Part shown: in pieces, positions 1-6,581 of the stretch | How positions within the stretch are numbered: the first letter of the stretch is position 1 | Layout of the letters: each line of letters starts with the position of its first letter | From: an uncultured Clostridia bacterium | GTDB lineage: Bacteria > Bacillota > Clostridia > Monoglobales > Monoglobaceae | DNA: 9,123 bases | Assembly (NCBI GenBank): GCA_945878965.1 | Contig: CAMCUJ010000035.1 | Location: forward strand, 1 to 9,123 | Direction of reading: 5' to 3' | Position numbers and translations under genes: made by a program | The notes under the pieces: generated by a model | Told to the model about the DNA's origin: nothing | What the model saw: only the letters and a program-made list of their open reading frames with translations | Databases searched by the model: none

Positions 1-37
1 TCCCCAAAATTAATATATCTTTTTCCTTTATACTCAT
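1..37 (-). CDS. Possible N-terminus of a gene running off the left edge
   Basis: Starting from an ATG at 37-35 on the minus strand there are 12 open codons (reading MSIKEKDILILG) before the window ends. The ATG lies about 38 bases downstream of the start site predicted from the promoter at 82-110. No good Shine-Dalgarno sequence precedes it. An AAAGGA stretch further in (about 29-24) could instead serve a later start outside the window. Too short to identify; the main support is the promoter pointing at it. Confidence 0.25.
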   Translation of the reverse strand, partial: MSIKEKDILILG

Positions 38-81
38 TGTAACAAAACGAGTGGGTGTTAAAACGGACAGTACACATTCAA

Positions 82-110
82 AGTATACCATATCAAAATT
101 TCATTTTCAA
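82..110 (-). promoter_or_regulatory. Sigma-70/SigA-type promoter directed out of the window
   Basis: On the minus strand a -35 box TTGAAA (110-105) is followed by a 17-base spacer and a -10 box TATACT (87-82). Both match consensus at 5 of 6 positions and the spacing is optimal. Transcription would start near 75 and run left. It lies beyond the tmRNA terminator, so it probably belongs to the next gene on the minus strand. Confidence 0.6.
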
Positions 111-200
111 TAAAATATTCACACTTATACCCTCGTGAAGAGGAAAGAACAGTAAAAATATTAAATCAAATAAAATAAATCGTGTACAGTGAATTTTGAG

Positions 201-239
201 TAAACTAAAACCCGCATAACAAGCGGGTTTTAGAGTTTA
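201..239 (-). terminator. Intrinsic terminator of ssrA
   Basis: A perfect inverted repeat AAAACCCGC / GCGGGTTTT (207-215 and 223-231) encloses a 7-base loop. Outer TAAACT / AGTTTA arms extend it across a 2-base bulge. On the minus strand the stem begins just past the tmRNA CCA end and is followed by a T-rich tract (TTTTAGTTTACT). The stem also has T residues on its other side, so it could stop transcription from either direction. It is the only convincing GC-containing terminator in the window. Confidence 0.85.
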
Positions 240-240
240 T

Positions 241-580
241 TGGTGGAGACGACGGGAGTTGAACCCGTGTCCGAAGAAGTATTCAAAAACAGCACTACGA
301 GCGTAGTTTGTGGTCAGCATTCCCTCACCAAAAAGTCCACAAACAAACTTAAAGGCTCGGTAGCTTCATTAATGCGTGACTTCATCAAAGCTTTTGAAAT
401 TCACGTTCACCGCATCGTTGATGCCCGAATTCCCGACTGCGGTAATCAGGAGCGGACAGCCGCCATTAGGCAGCGTATGCTAAATTTCTGTTAGCGTTTA
501 TTTTAATTTTGGGCTTTTACGTGTTCCCACACGGCTCGCGCCGTAAGCTTCAACCTCCCCGTCGAAACCATTACGTCCCC
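241..580 (-). ncRNA. ssrA: Transfer-messenger RNA (tmRNA, one-piece)
   Basis: tmRNA rescues stalled ribosomes by acting first as an alanyl-tRNA and then as a short mRNA that adds a degradation tag. The 5' end (580 downward) carries the hallmark GGGGACGT...GGTTTCGACGG. The 3' end has a T-arm with loop TTCAACT and an encoded CCA at 243-241. The two ends pair as a 7-bp acceptor stem whose third pair is G-U, the alanine identity element. The resume codon is most likely GCT at 495-493, and the tag reads ANRNLAYAA before a TAA stop at 468-466. That stop sits in the four-base loop of a hairpin (GCTGCC / GGCGGC, 474-459), as is typical for tmRNA helix 5. The length of 340 nt is normal for bacteria. 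Open reading frames across this stretch on either strand are spurious. Confidence 0.97.
466..495 (-). other. tmRNA tag-peptide reading frame
   Basis: Codons GCT AAC AGA AAT TTA GCA TAC GCT GCC followed by TAA encode ANRNLAYAA. With the alanine carried by tmRNA, the appended tag would be AANRNLAYAA. The C-terminal AA fits recognition by ClpXP-type proteases, but the residue before it is Tyr instead of the usual Leu of the ALAA ending. The resume codon is assigned by its preceding A-rich stretch, its position ahead of helix 5, and the common use of Ala codons. The exact first codon is an inference. Confidence 0.8.
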
Positions 581-653
581 GTATCTGTAATGCTGAACAT
601 ATAAACCTATCATTTTAAACCGCATAATAAGTCCTCTGCTCTGCATCAACACT

Positions 654-682
654 ATTTTATCATAATTATTATCAAATTGCAA
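654..682 (-). promoter_or_regulatory. Promoter of ssrA
   Basis: On the minus strand TTGCAA (682-677), a 17-base spacer and TAAAAT (659-654) form a good SigA-type promoter. The predicted start near 647 gives a precursor with about 67 nt ahead of the mature 5' end at 580, which RNase P would remove. It lies inside the 167-base gap between speB and ssrA. The gap holds no other recognisable gene. Confidence 0.65.
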
Positions 683-747
683 TACTTTTATTCAGACTTT
701 AACTTGAAATATATGAATTTTTAACCTCATCTGTTTTTTAGCTCAGC

Positions 748-1596
748 TTAACCCTTAATCATTAACAAAATCTCACGCAGAATCTTACATGCAACTGCCG
801 TAGAGGCTCCGCTCTGATCATAATGCGGAGAAAGCTCATTTATATCAAAGCCTACAATATTAAGACCTTTAAGCTTAAGAACCGCCGCAAGCAATTCGTT
901 AAACGTAACACCGCCTGCCTCGGGAGTTCCCGTTCCCGGAAATACCGATGGGTCTAAAACGTCAAGGTCAAGTGTGAAATATACAGGTACATCTTTAAGC
1001 TTATCTACAACCGTTTCAAGATTTTCAAAATTGAATTTTTGAGTTGTAACATGGTCTTTTCCCCAAACGAACTCGCTTCTGTCACCCGAACGAATTCCAA
1101 ACTGAAAAATTTTATTATCGCCTACAAGCTCCCAAACCCTGTGAATTACACAGGCATGAGAAAGCTTCTGCTTAAGATAATCATCTCTTAAGTCTGCATG
1201 TGCGTCAAAATGAATTATATGAAGATTAGGGTATTTCTTAACAACTTCTCTTACCGCACCAAGCGTTACAAGATGCTCTCCGCCTATCATACACGGGATT
1301 TTATCATCATTTAAAATCTTAGCTGTAAGTTCTCCGATTTGGTTTAACGCTCTTTCGCAGTCACCAAAGCACAGTTCAAGATCACCGCAATCAAACACTT
1401 CTATATCCTCTAAGTCCTTATCCTGATACGGACTGTAGGTTTCAATTCCGAATGATTCCTCACGCATTACCTTGCTTGCAAAGCGTGTACCGGGTCTGAA
1501 TGAGGTAGTCGAATCAAACGGTGCTCCGAATATTGCAATTTCTGAACTTTCATAATCATTGTCACAGCCTATAAATGTACTTATATTCTTCTCCAT
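748..1596 (-). CDS. speB: Agmatinase (ureohydrolase family)
   Basis: Hydrolyses agmatine to putrescine and urea in the cytoplasm, completing the arginine decarboxylase route. The 282-residue protein shows the ureohydrolase two-manganese site: GGEH (His108), DAHAD (Asp131, His133, Asp135) and LDLDVLDP (Asp210, Asp212). It also has GTGTPEAGG (221-229) and a late DINELSP segment containing Glu254. The N-terminal GAPFDSTTSFRPGTRF stretch resembles the short Bacillus-type agmatinase. I chose the ATG at 1596 because GGAGG lies 9 bases upstream. A TTG ten codons earlier (1626) lacks a ribosome site and would add an atypical MEKRIWRYRK. It is the last gene of the speD-speA-speE-speB operon, 38 bases after speE. 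Acting on N1-aminopropylagmatine instead of agmatine is an alternative that sequence alone cannot exclude. Confidence 0.93.
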   Translation of the reverse strand: MEKNISTFIGCDNDYESSEIAIFGAPFDSTTSFRPGTRFASKVMREESFGIETYSPYQDKDLEDIEVFDCGDLELCFGDCERALNQIGELTAKILNDDKIPCMIGGEHLVTLGAVREVVKKYPNLHIIHFDAHADLRDDYLKQKLSHACVIHRVWELVGDNKIFQFGIRSGDRSEFVWGKDHVTTQKFNFENLETVVDKLKDVPVYFTLDLDVLDPSVFPGTGTPEAGGVTFNELLAAVLKLKGLNIVGFDINELSPHYDQSGASTAVACKILREILLMIKG

Positions 1597-1634
1597 TTTT
1601 CTATACCTCCAAATTCGTTTTTCCAAAATAATTC

Positions 1635-2492
1635 TTAATTTCTCATTGAACTATCCAAAGCATCTATAACATAGTTCGGAAGTGCGAACGCTGCCTTGTG
1701 AATATCCGTATTATAATATCTCGTTTTAATATCCAGACTATTCCACTTATCGGCATCAAGATTTAACACAGGGTCGTATTTCTTTGAAGCAAACCCAAAC
1801 AGCCAGTTTCCCGATGGATACGTTGGAAGATTAAACTGATATACCTTTGCAATTTCAAATAATGAACCTATATTTTTATGTGTTTTAATCATAGTATCCG
1901 AATATATTTTATAATATGGGTTCTCATGCTGATTAACCAAAATTCCGTCATCCTTAAGTGCTTTATAACAATTTCCGTAAAACTCCTTTGTAAACAAACC
2001 CTCACCGGGACCGTACGGGTCGGTTGAATCTACTATTACAAGGTCATATTCGTTAGTCTTGGAGCGAACAAACTTAAGACCGTCCTCGTAAAAAATATTA
2101 ACTCTTTCATCATCAAGCTTTCCGGCAATTGTAGGAAGATATTTTTTGCACACCTTGACAACTTCCTCGTCAATTTCAACCATATCTATACTTTCAATAC
2201 CGTCATAACGTGTAAGCTCTCTGACAGTTCCGCCATCTCCGGCTCCGATTACAAGTACGTTCTTAATTTCAGGATTTACCGCCATAGGCACATGAACTAT
2301 CATTTCATGATACATAAACTCATCGTTTTCAGTAACCATTATACAGCCGTCAAGAGTGAGAAAACGCCCGAACTCCGGCGACTCAAATATATCTATTCTC
2401 TGATACGGTGAATTAAGGTGACATATCTGCTTATCTACCTTAATTGAAAACCTTACATTCTCTGTATGCTCCTCTGTAAACCATAAATCCAT
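1635..2492 (-). CDS. speE: Polyamine aminopropyltransferase (spermidine synthase)
   Basis: Transfers the aminopropyl group of decarboxylated S-adenosylmethionine to putrescine, giving spermidine and methylthioadenosine. Counting from the ATG at 2492 (285 residues), the N-terminal beta domain begins LWFTEEHT and carries TENDEF and YHEM (54-64). The Rossmann-type methyltransferase-like core has GAGDGG (83-88), MVEIDEE with the ribose-binding acidic residue, YEDG (135-138) and the catalytic-loop motif DSTDP (155-159) followed by GPGEGLF. YPSGNWLFGFASKKYDP lies near the C-terminus. The 2492 start matches the family (a few residues before LWFTE). An in-frame ATG at 2504 would add four residues, but the AAGGA motif sits only one base from it. 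From that motif the chosen ATG is 13 bases away, so neither spacing is ideal. Third gene of the operon. Confidence 0.94.
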   Translation of the reverse strand: MDLWFTEEHTENVRFSIKVDKQICHLNSPYQRIDIFESPEFGRFLTLDGCIMVTENDEFMYHEMIVHVPMAVNPEIKNVLVIGAGDGGTVRELTRYDGIESIDMVEIDEEVVKVCKKYLPTIAGKLDDERVNIFYEDGLKFVRSKTNEYDLVIVDSTDPYGPGEGLFTKEFYGNCYKALKDDGILVNQHENPYYKIYSDTMIKTHKNIGSLFEIAKVYQFNLPTYPSGNWLFGFASKKYDPVLNLDADKWNSLDIKTRYYNTDIHKAAFALPNYVIDALDSSMRN

Positions 2493-2550
2493 AATAATAT
2501 TCATATCCTTTCTGACAGCAGACAGTAATTACAAAACTTAAAAATCAACT

Positions 2551-4011
2551 TTAAAGCTCTGCAACAACATTAATATATTCAATATTCATATCCTCAGTTC
2601 CGGTAAGAACACAGCCCTTTTCCTTAGCATAAATAATATAGTCAAGCGTTTCCTTTGTAATTCTCTCACCGGGTGCAAGTATCGGAATTCCGGGCGGATA
2701 ACACATTACAAATTCACCGCAGATTTTATGTTCAGTTTCCATAATCGGCAGAGATATCTTATCCGCATAAAAAGCCTCCTGAGGTGAAAAAACTATATGC
2801 GGATTTATATATTCGTGGTCAAACATTCCGCTTGAATCCTTTGAATAACGTCTTTTAATCTCAGACATTGCCGCAATAAGTCTTTCTATTTCACGGCTTC
2901 TGTCACCTACCGAAATTATAGCAAGAATATTTCCTATATCTCCGAATTCTATCTGTATATCATATTCATCTCTTAATATATCATAAACCTCAATTCCGGC
3001 AAGTCCCATATCACGGGTATATATAGACAGCTTTGTTGTGTCAAAATCATAAAACGCTTCTTTGTCAATAAGCTCCTTTGAAAATGCATAAAAACCGCCT
3101 ATTTTGTTAATTTCCTCTCTTGCATAATCCGCAAGACCGACTACCGTTTCAAATATCTCTTTACCTCTTAAAGCAAGATTTCGCCTTGAAATATCAAGAG
3201 ATGACAAAAGCAGATATGATGAGCTTGTAGTCTGAGTAAGGTTTATAATTTGTCTTACATAACCCTCATTAATATTCTTTCCGCAGAGCAAAAACGAACT
3301 CTGAGTAAGACTTCCGCCGGTTTTGTGCATACTTACAGCAGCCATATCAGCACCTGCACTCATTGCGGAAACAGGAAGATTCTTTCCGAAATAAAAATGT
3401 GTTCCGTGCGCTTCATCAACCAAAACCTTCATACCGGCTTTATGAGCAATTTCAACAATTTCAACAAGATTTGAACAAACACCATAGTATGTAGGATTAT
3501 TAACTAAAACCGCTTTGGCATCTGAATGAAGTTCAATCGCACGTTTAACATCATCAACCGCCATTCCGAGAGGAATACCGAGATGTTTATTAACTCCCGG
3601 ATTAACGTAAACCGGAACAGCACCGCTTACTATAAGTGCGTTAATTGCACTTCTGTGCACATTTCGGGGCATAATTATTTTCTCACCCGACTTACAGCAG
3701 CTCATAACCATAGCTTGAACAGCCGAAGATGTTCCGTTAGTCATAAAAAAAGCGTGATTTGCACCGAATGCATCGGCTGCAAGCTCCTCCGCTTCCTTTA
3801 TAACACTCACAGGGTGACAAAGGTTATCAAGCGGCTTCATTGAATTTACATCAACACTCAAGCAGTCCTTGCCCAAGAATTCTGTAAGCTCATGATTGCC
3901 CTTACCCTGTTTATGACCCGGAACGTCAAAGGATACTATCCTGTTTGATTTATATTTTTTAAGTGCCTCATATATCGGCGCTCTGTCCTGATTTAATTTG
4001 TAATCTCTCAA
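2551..4011 (-). CDS. speA: Arginine decarboxylase, PLP-dependent (Orn/Lys/Arg decarboxylase family)
   Basis: Predicted to decarboxylate arginine to agmatine. The 486-residue protein is the compact Gram-positive type of the fold-I family and lacks the N-terminal wing domain of the ~700-residue enterobacterial enzymes. Visible landmarks are FDVPGHKQG near 28-36, TNGTSSA (91-97) for phosphate binding, DEAHG (199-203) with the PLP-ring aspartate, and SMHKTGG with the Schiff-base lysine at Lys230. A C-terminal YPPGIPILAPGE segment is also family-typical. Arginine as substrate, instead of lysine or ornithine, is inferred from the agmatinase gene two positions downstream. The start is a TTG at 4011: AAAGGTGA lies about 6 bases upstream and no better ATG exists near the conserved N-terminus. 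Second gene of the operon, 48 bases after speD. Confidence 0.92.
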   Translation of the reverse strand: MRDYKLNQDRAPIYEALKKYKSNRIVSFDVPGHKQGKGNHELTEFLGKDCLSVDVNSMKPLDNLCHPVSVIKEAEELAADAFGANHAFFMTNGTSSAVQAMVMSCCKSGEKIIMPRNVHRSAINALIVSGAVPVYVNPGVNKHLGIPLGMAVDDVKRAIELHSDAKAVLVNNPTYYGVCSNLVEIVEIAHKAGMKVLVDEAHGTHFYFGKNLPVSAMSAGADMAAVSMHKTGGSLTQSSFLLCGKNINEGYVRQIINLTQTTSSSYLLLSSLDISRRNLALRGKEIFETVVGLADYAREEINKIGGFYAFSKELIDKEAFYDFDTTKLSIYTRDMGLAGIEVYDILRDEYDIQIEFGDIGNILAIISVGDRSREIERLIAAMSEIKRRYSKDSSGMFDHEYINPHIVFSPQEAFYADKISLPIMETEHKICGEFVMCYPPGIPILAPGERITKETLDYIIYAKEKGCVLTGTEDMNIEYINVVAEL

Positions 4012-4059
4012 TTTATATCACCTTTTTAATGCAGAAAAAAGTCTTAATAAAGCAGCTAA

Positions 4060-4869
4060 TTATTCATAAATGTTCATTCCGCTGAATATCTCTATCATTT
4101 CCTTCTTCAAGCTGTCACTTATCGCAAGTCGCTGCTTTGGCGGAAGCTCATACACATCAGTATTAAATAAATAATTCTGTAAATCTATCTCCTTTATCAT
4201 CATCTGTGTATGAAAAATATTCGATTGATAAACATTAACATCAATCGCATCATAATTTTTTAACTTCTCAGGATCTATATAGTCCTGAATAGAAGTTATT
4301 TTATGGTCAATAAAGCATTTCTTTCCCTTTATATCTCTGGTAAAGCCTCTGACACGATAATCAATAGTAATTATATCGGAATCAAAGCTTGAAATCAGAT
4401 AATCAAGTGTTTGAAGCGGAGAAACCTGTCCGCAGGTCGATACATCTATATCAACACGAAAAGTTGCAATAGAATTATCCGGATGATATTCGGGGTAAGT
4501 ATGAACAGTTACATGACTTTTATCAAGATGAGCCGCAACCGACTGTTTCTTACTGTAAATATCAAGGTTTCCGCAATTACAGGAGCTGTCAATTCCATCA
4601 GGCTGTAAATGTTTATCTGAAATAAGAAGTGTCACACTTGCTCCCTGAGGGTCATAATCCTGCTTTGATATATTAAGTACTGTTGCACCTATCATACGGG
4701 TTACCTCGCATAATATGTTAGTTAATCTTTCTGAATTATATTGCTCATCTATATATGCTATATAATCTTTCTGCTCACGTTCACTTTTCGCATAGCATAC
4801 ATCATATATGTTAAAGCTAAGAGTTTTGGTCAGGTTATTAAACCCGTAAAGCTTCAGCTTGTTTTCCAA
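4060..4869 (-). CDS. speD: S-adenosylmethionine decarboxylase proenzyme, enterobacterial type
   Basis: Makes decarboxylated S-adenosylmethionine, the aminopropyl donor for SpeE. The 269-residue protein matches the E. coli SpeD pattern almost throughout: N-terminal [20 protein letters not shown], then [10 protein letters not shown] and [18 protein letters not shown] blocks. The self-cleavage site LDKSH lies between Lys117 and Ser118; Ser118 would become the pyruvoyl cofactor. HTYPE (123-127) follows, and Cys146 in STCG matches the E. coli catalytic cysteine. This is the long form, unlike the ~126-residue Bacillus SpeH. A local difference is a Cys-Asn-Cys (97-99) shortly before the cleavage site. 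The start must be the TTG at 4869: an in-frame TAA lies two codons upstream and the family N-terminus begins right there. The nearest Shine-Dalgarno, AAAGG, is 14 bases away. First gene of the operon. Confidence 0.95.
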   Translation of the reverse strand: MENKLKLYGFNNLTKTLSFNIYDVCYAKSEREQKDYIAYIDEQYNSERLTNILCEVTRMIGATVLNISKQDYDPQGASVTLLISDKHLQPDGIDSSCNCGNLDIYSKKQSVAAHLDKSHVTVHTYPEYHPDNSIATFRVDIDVSTCGQVSPLQTLDYLISSFDSDIITIDYRVRGFTRDIKGKKCFIDHKITSIQDYIDPEKLKNYDAIDVNVYQSNIFHTQMMIKEIDLQNYLFNTDVYELPPKQRLAISDSLKKEMIEIFSGMNIYE

Positions 4870-4883
4870 TTCTTATGTCACAA

Positions 4884-4888
4884 CCTTT
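4884..4888 (-). promoter_or_regulatory. Distant Shine-Dalgarno sequence of speD
   Basis: AAAGG at 4888-4884 is the only purine-rich ribosome site before the TTG start at 4869, and the spacer is 14 bases, longer than the usual 5-10. An in-frame TAA at 4875-4873 rules out an earlier start. A two-codon frame (ATG AAT TAA, 4918-4910) lies further up in the leader behind AAGGG. The arrangement predicts weak basal translation. Confidence 0.55.
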
Positions 4889-4953
4889 CTTTTAATCTTA
4901 ATTTCTGCGTTAATTCATATCCCTTATATTATTTTTAAATTAATTATGAGAAT

Positions 4954-4982
4954 ATTATATCCTATTTAAATATAAATGTCCA
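4954..4982 (-). promoter_or_regulatory. Promoter of the speD-speA-speE-speB operon
   Basis: On the minus strand TGGACA (4982-4977, 5 of 6 consensus bases), a 17-base spacer and a perfect TATAAT (4959-4954) form a strong SigA-type promoter. The start site near 4947 gives a leader of about 78 nt. The spacer contains a 10-bp palindrome TATTTAAATA (4963-4972), which could be an operator or simply AT-rich chance. No terminator is visible between the upstream symporter gene and this promoter, so some read-through into the operon is possible. Confidence 0.7.
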
Positions 4983-5023
4983 TATGAAAAACAAAATCTT
5001 TCAAATATTATTCTATAAAAATT

Positions 5024-6430
5024 CTATTTCAGCTTTTTTAATTTTAACTTCTTTGAATATTCAAGTGTTTCATTTATAATTATGCCGCTTAAAGCTAAAA
5101 TTGCTATAATATTAGGTATAGCCATAAGTCCATTAAAAATATCCGCAATAGTCCATACAGCCGAAACCGTCATATAAGGCCCGATAAACACTGCCAAAAT
5201 ATAAGCCCATCTGAATATTTTAATAAGACGTTCATTATTTCCCGAAAGGTATTCCATACACTTCTCGCTGTAATAGTTCCAGCCAAGAATTGTGGTAAAA
5301 GCGAAAAATACAAGACAAATCATAAGTGCCAACGCAGTAATATTCTCAGGAAGCGGAACAGATGAGCTGAATGCATAAGACGTAATCTGAACACCCTCAA
5401 GACCGATATTCCACGCACCTGTAACTACAATAGAAAGACCTGTCATAGTACAAAGTATTACCGTATCAATAAAAGTACCTGTCATTGAAACAAGACCCTG
5501 CCGCACCGGATCATTGGTTTTGGCAGCTGCCGCTGCAATAGGAGCGGAACCGAGTCCTGCCTCATTCGAGAAAATTCCTCTTGCAATTCCTTTTTGCATT
5601 GCAAGCATAATACTTCCAAGCATTCCTCCGGCAAATGGTTTTATTCCGAAAGCACTCTGAATTATTTCAGCCACGGCAGCCGGAATTTTATCTATATTAA
5701 TAAGAAGAACAGTGAGCGAAAGCAGAATATAAAAAATCGACATAAACGGAACTACAATCTGCGATACAGCGGAAATTCTTTTAATTCCGCCTATTATAAC
5801 AAGTCCCGCAAAAACGGTAATTATTAAACCGCTTATTATAACTGTCCACGAAATATCCCTTCCAAAAAGATTTACGCACCATTCATTATTTATATCAAAA
5901 AAATTCTGAACAGCAGAGGAAATTCCGTTCACCTGAGTAAAAGTACCGATTCCGAATAACCCAACACACATACCAAAGAATGCGAACAGCTTGGCAAGCC
6001 ATTTCCATTTTAATCCCATTCCGTTTTCTATGTAATAGAACGGACCGCCTATAGCGTGATTATTCTCATCAATCTTTCTGTATTTTATCGCAAGGAAGCC
6101 TTCGGCATATTTTGTAGCTAAACCAAAAAAAGCGGCAACAATCATCCAAAACAGTGCACCGGGACCGCCTTCATAGATTGCTGTTGCAACTCCGACAATG
6201 TTTCCCGTTCCTATTGTTGCGGAAAGTGCCGTACAAAGTGCCGCAAAGCTTGAAATTTCACCTTTTCCTTCTTTCTCATTCTTAAAAACATATTTAAGTG
6301 CTTTGCCAAGATTTGAAACTGTAAATCCTCTCATTCTGAACGTTAAATATATTCCGGTTAAAAGTATAACTAATATAAGAGGTAAACCCCATACTATTTT
6401 ATCAATCTGAGTTAAAATCTGATTTAACAT
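5024..6430 (-). CDS. Sodium:alanine/glycine-type symporter (AGCS family)
   Basis: A polytopic inner-membrane carrier that imports a small neutral amino acid (Ala, Gly or Gln in characterised members) with sodium. From the ATG at 6430 it has 468 residues, the usual family length. Hydrophobic segments run throughout, starting near 16-33. Family motifs are SATIGTGNIVGVATAIYEGG followed by PGALFWMI in the second helix region, AIGGPFYYIENGMG, and FSNEAGLGSAPIAAAAAKT around 288-305. The late LGWNYYSEKCMEYL block is also typical. The tail is lysine-rich (KKLKLKKLK). A TTG two codons earlier (6436) is an equally possible start, since GAGAAG lies 7 bases ahead of it; ribosome-site evidence is weak for both. 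It has its own promoter and sits upstream of the spe operon in the same orientation. The exact substrate cannot be told from sequence. Confidence 0.92.
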   Translation of the reverse strand: MLNQILTQIDKIVWGLPLILVILLTGIYLTFRMRGFTVSNLGKALKYVFKNEKEGKGEISSFAALCTALSATIGTGNIVGVATAIYEGGPGALFWMIVAAFFGLATKYAEGFLAIKYRKIDENNHAIGGPFYYIENGMGLKWKWLAKLFAFFGMCVGLFGIGTFTQVNGISSAVQNFFDINNEWCVNLFGRDISWTVIISGLIITVFAGLVIIGGIKRISAVSQIVVPFMSIFYILLSLTVLLINIDKIPAAVAEIIQSAFGIKPFAGGMLGSIMLAMQKGIARGIFSNEAGLGSAPIAAAAAKTNDPVRQGLVSMTGTFIDTVILCTMTGLSIVVTGAWNIGLEGVQITSYAFSSSVPLPENITALALMICLVFFAFTTILGWNYYSEKCMEYLSGNNERLIKIFRWAYILAVFIGPYMTVSAVWTIADIFNGLMAIPNIIAILALSGIIINETLEYSKKLKLKKLK

Positions 6431-6488
6431 TTCCAAGCTTCATCTTCTCTCTATATTATAATTTATCAAAGTAACTGACAATAGATTA

Positions 6489-6517
6489 ATTATAACATAC
6501 TGATTTAATTTTATCAA
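6489..6517 (-). promoter_or_regulatory. Promoter of the AGCS symporter gene
   Basis: On the minus strand TTGATA (6517-6512), a 17-base spacer and a perfect TATAAT (6494-6489) preceded by TGT form an extended -10 promoter. A second TATAAT lies closer to the gene at 6460-6455, with TTGTCA at 6481-6476 but only a 15-base spacer. It could be a weaker alternative. From the first promoter the leader is about 50 nt. This gap between the two genes (6437-6581) shows no riboswitch-like structure. Confidence 0.6.
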
Positions 6518-6581
6518 TATTTTTACTGATAATAAAATCACGTAAATTAAAATAAAATTTAATATTCATACCGATACGTAT

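Noticed and set aside
240..494. Plus-strand 84-codon open frame across the tmRNA
   Set aside because: It is antisense to a clearly recognised tmRNA; its sequence is explained by RNA structure and it has no ribosome site.
503..625. Minus-strand 40-codon frame with AGAGGA ahead of its ATG, running from the ssrA leader into tmRNA
   Set aside because: It overlaps the mature tmRNA 5' domain, whose sequence is fixed by structure. The leader is removed on maturation, so translation is unlikely; probably a chance match.
1597..1626. Upstream TTG start extending speB by ten codons
   Set aside because: No ribosome site precedes it. The GGAGG before the ATG at 1596 lies inside this extension, and the added residues are unlike the family.
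3250..3843. Plus-strand open frames inside speA (3250-3474 and 3526-3843)
   Set aside because: Antisense shadows of a well-conserved decarboxylase; products show no recognisable domains.
6400..6443. Short out-of-frame leader frame (ATG at 6443) overlapping the symporter start
   Set aside because: Only 13 codons, with poor ribosome-site spacing; nothing beyond chance supports regulation.
6437..6581. Possible riboswitch or T-box upstream of the amino-acid symporter
   Set aside because: The gap is about 145 bases, very AT-rich, and most of it lies upstream of the predicted start site. The leader of about 50 nt is too short for a glycine riboswitch or T-box, and no conserved core is seen.
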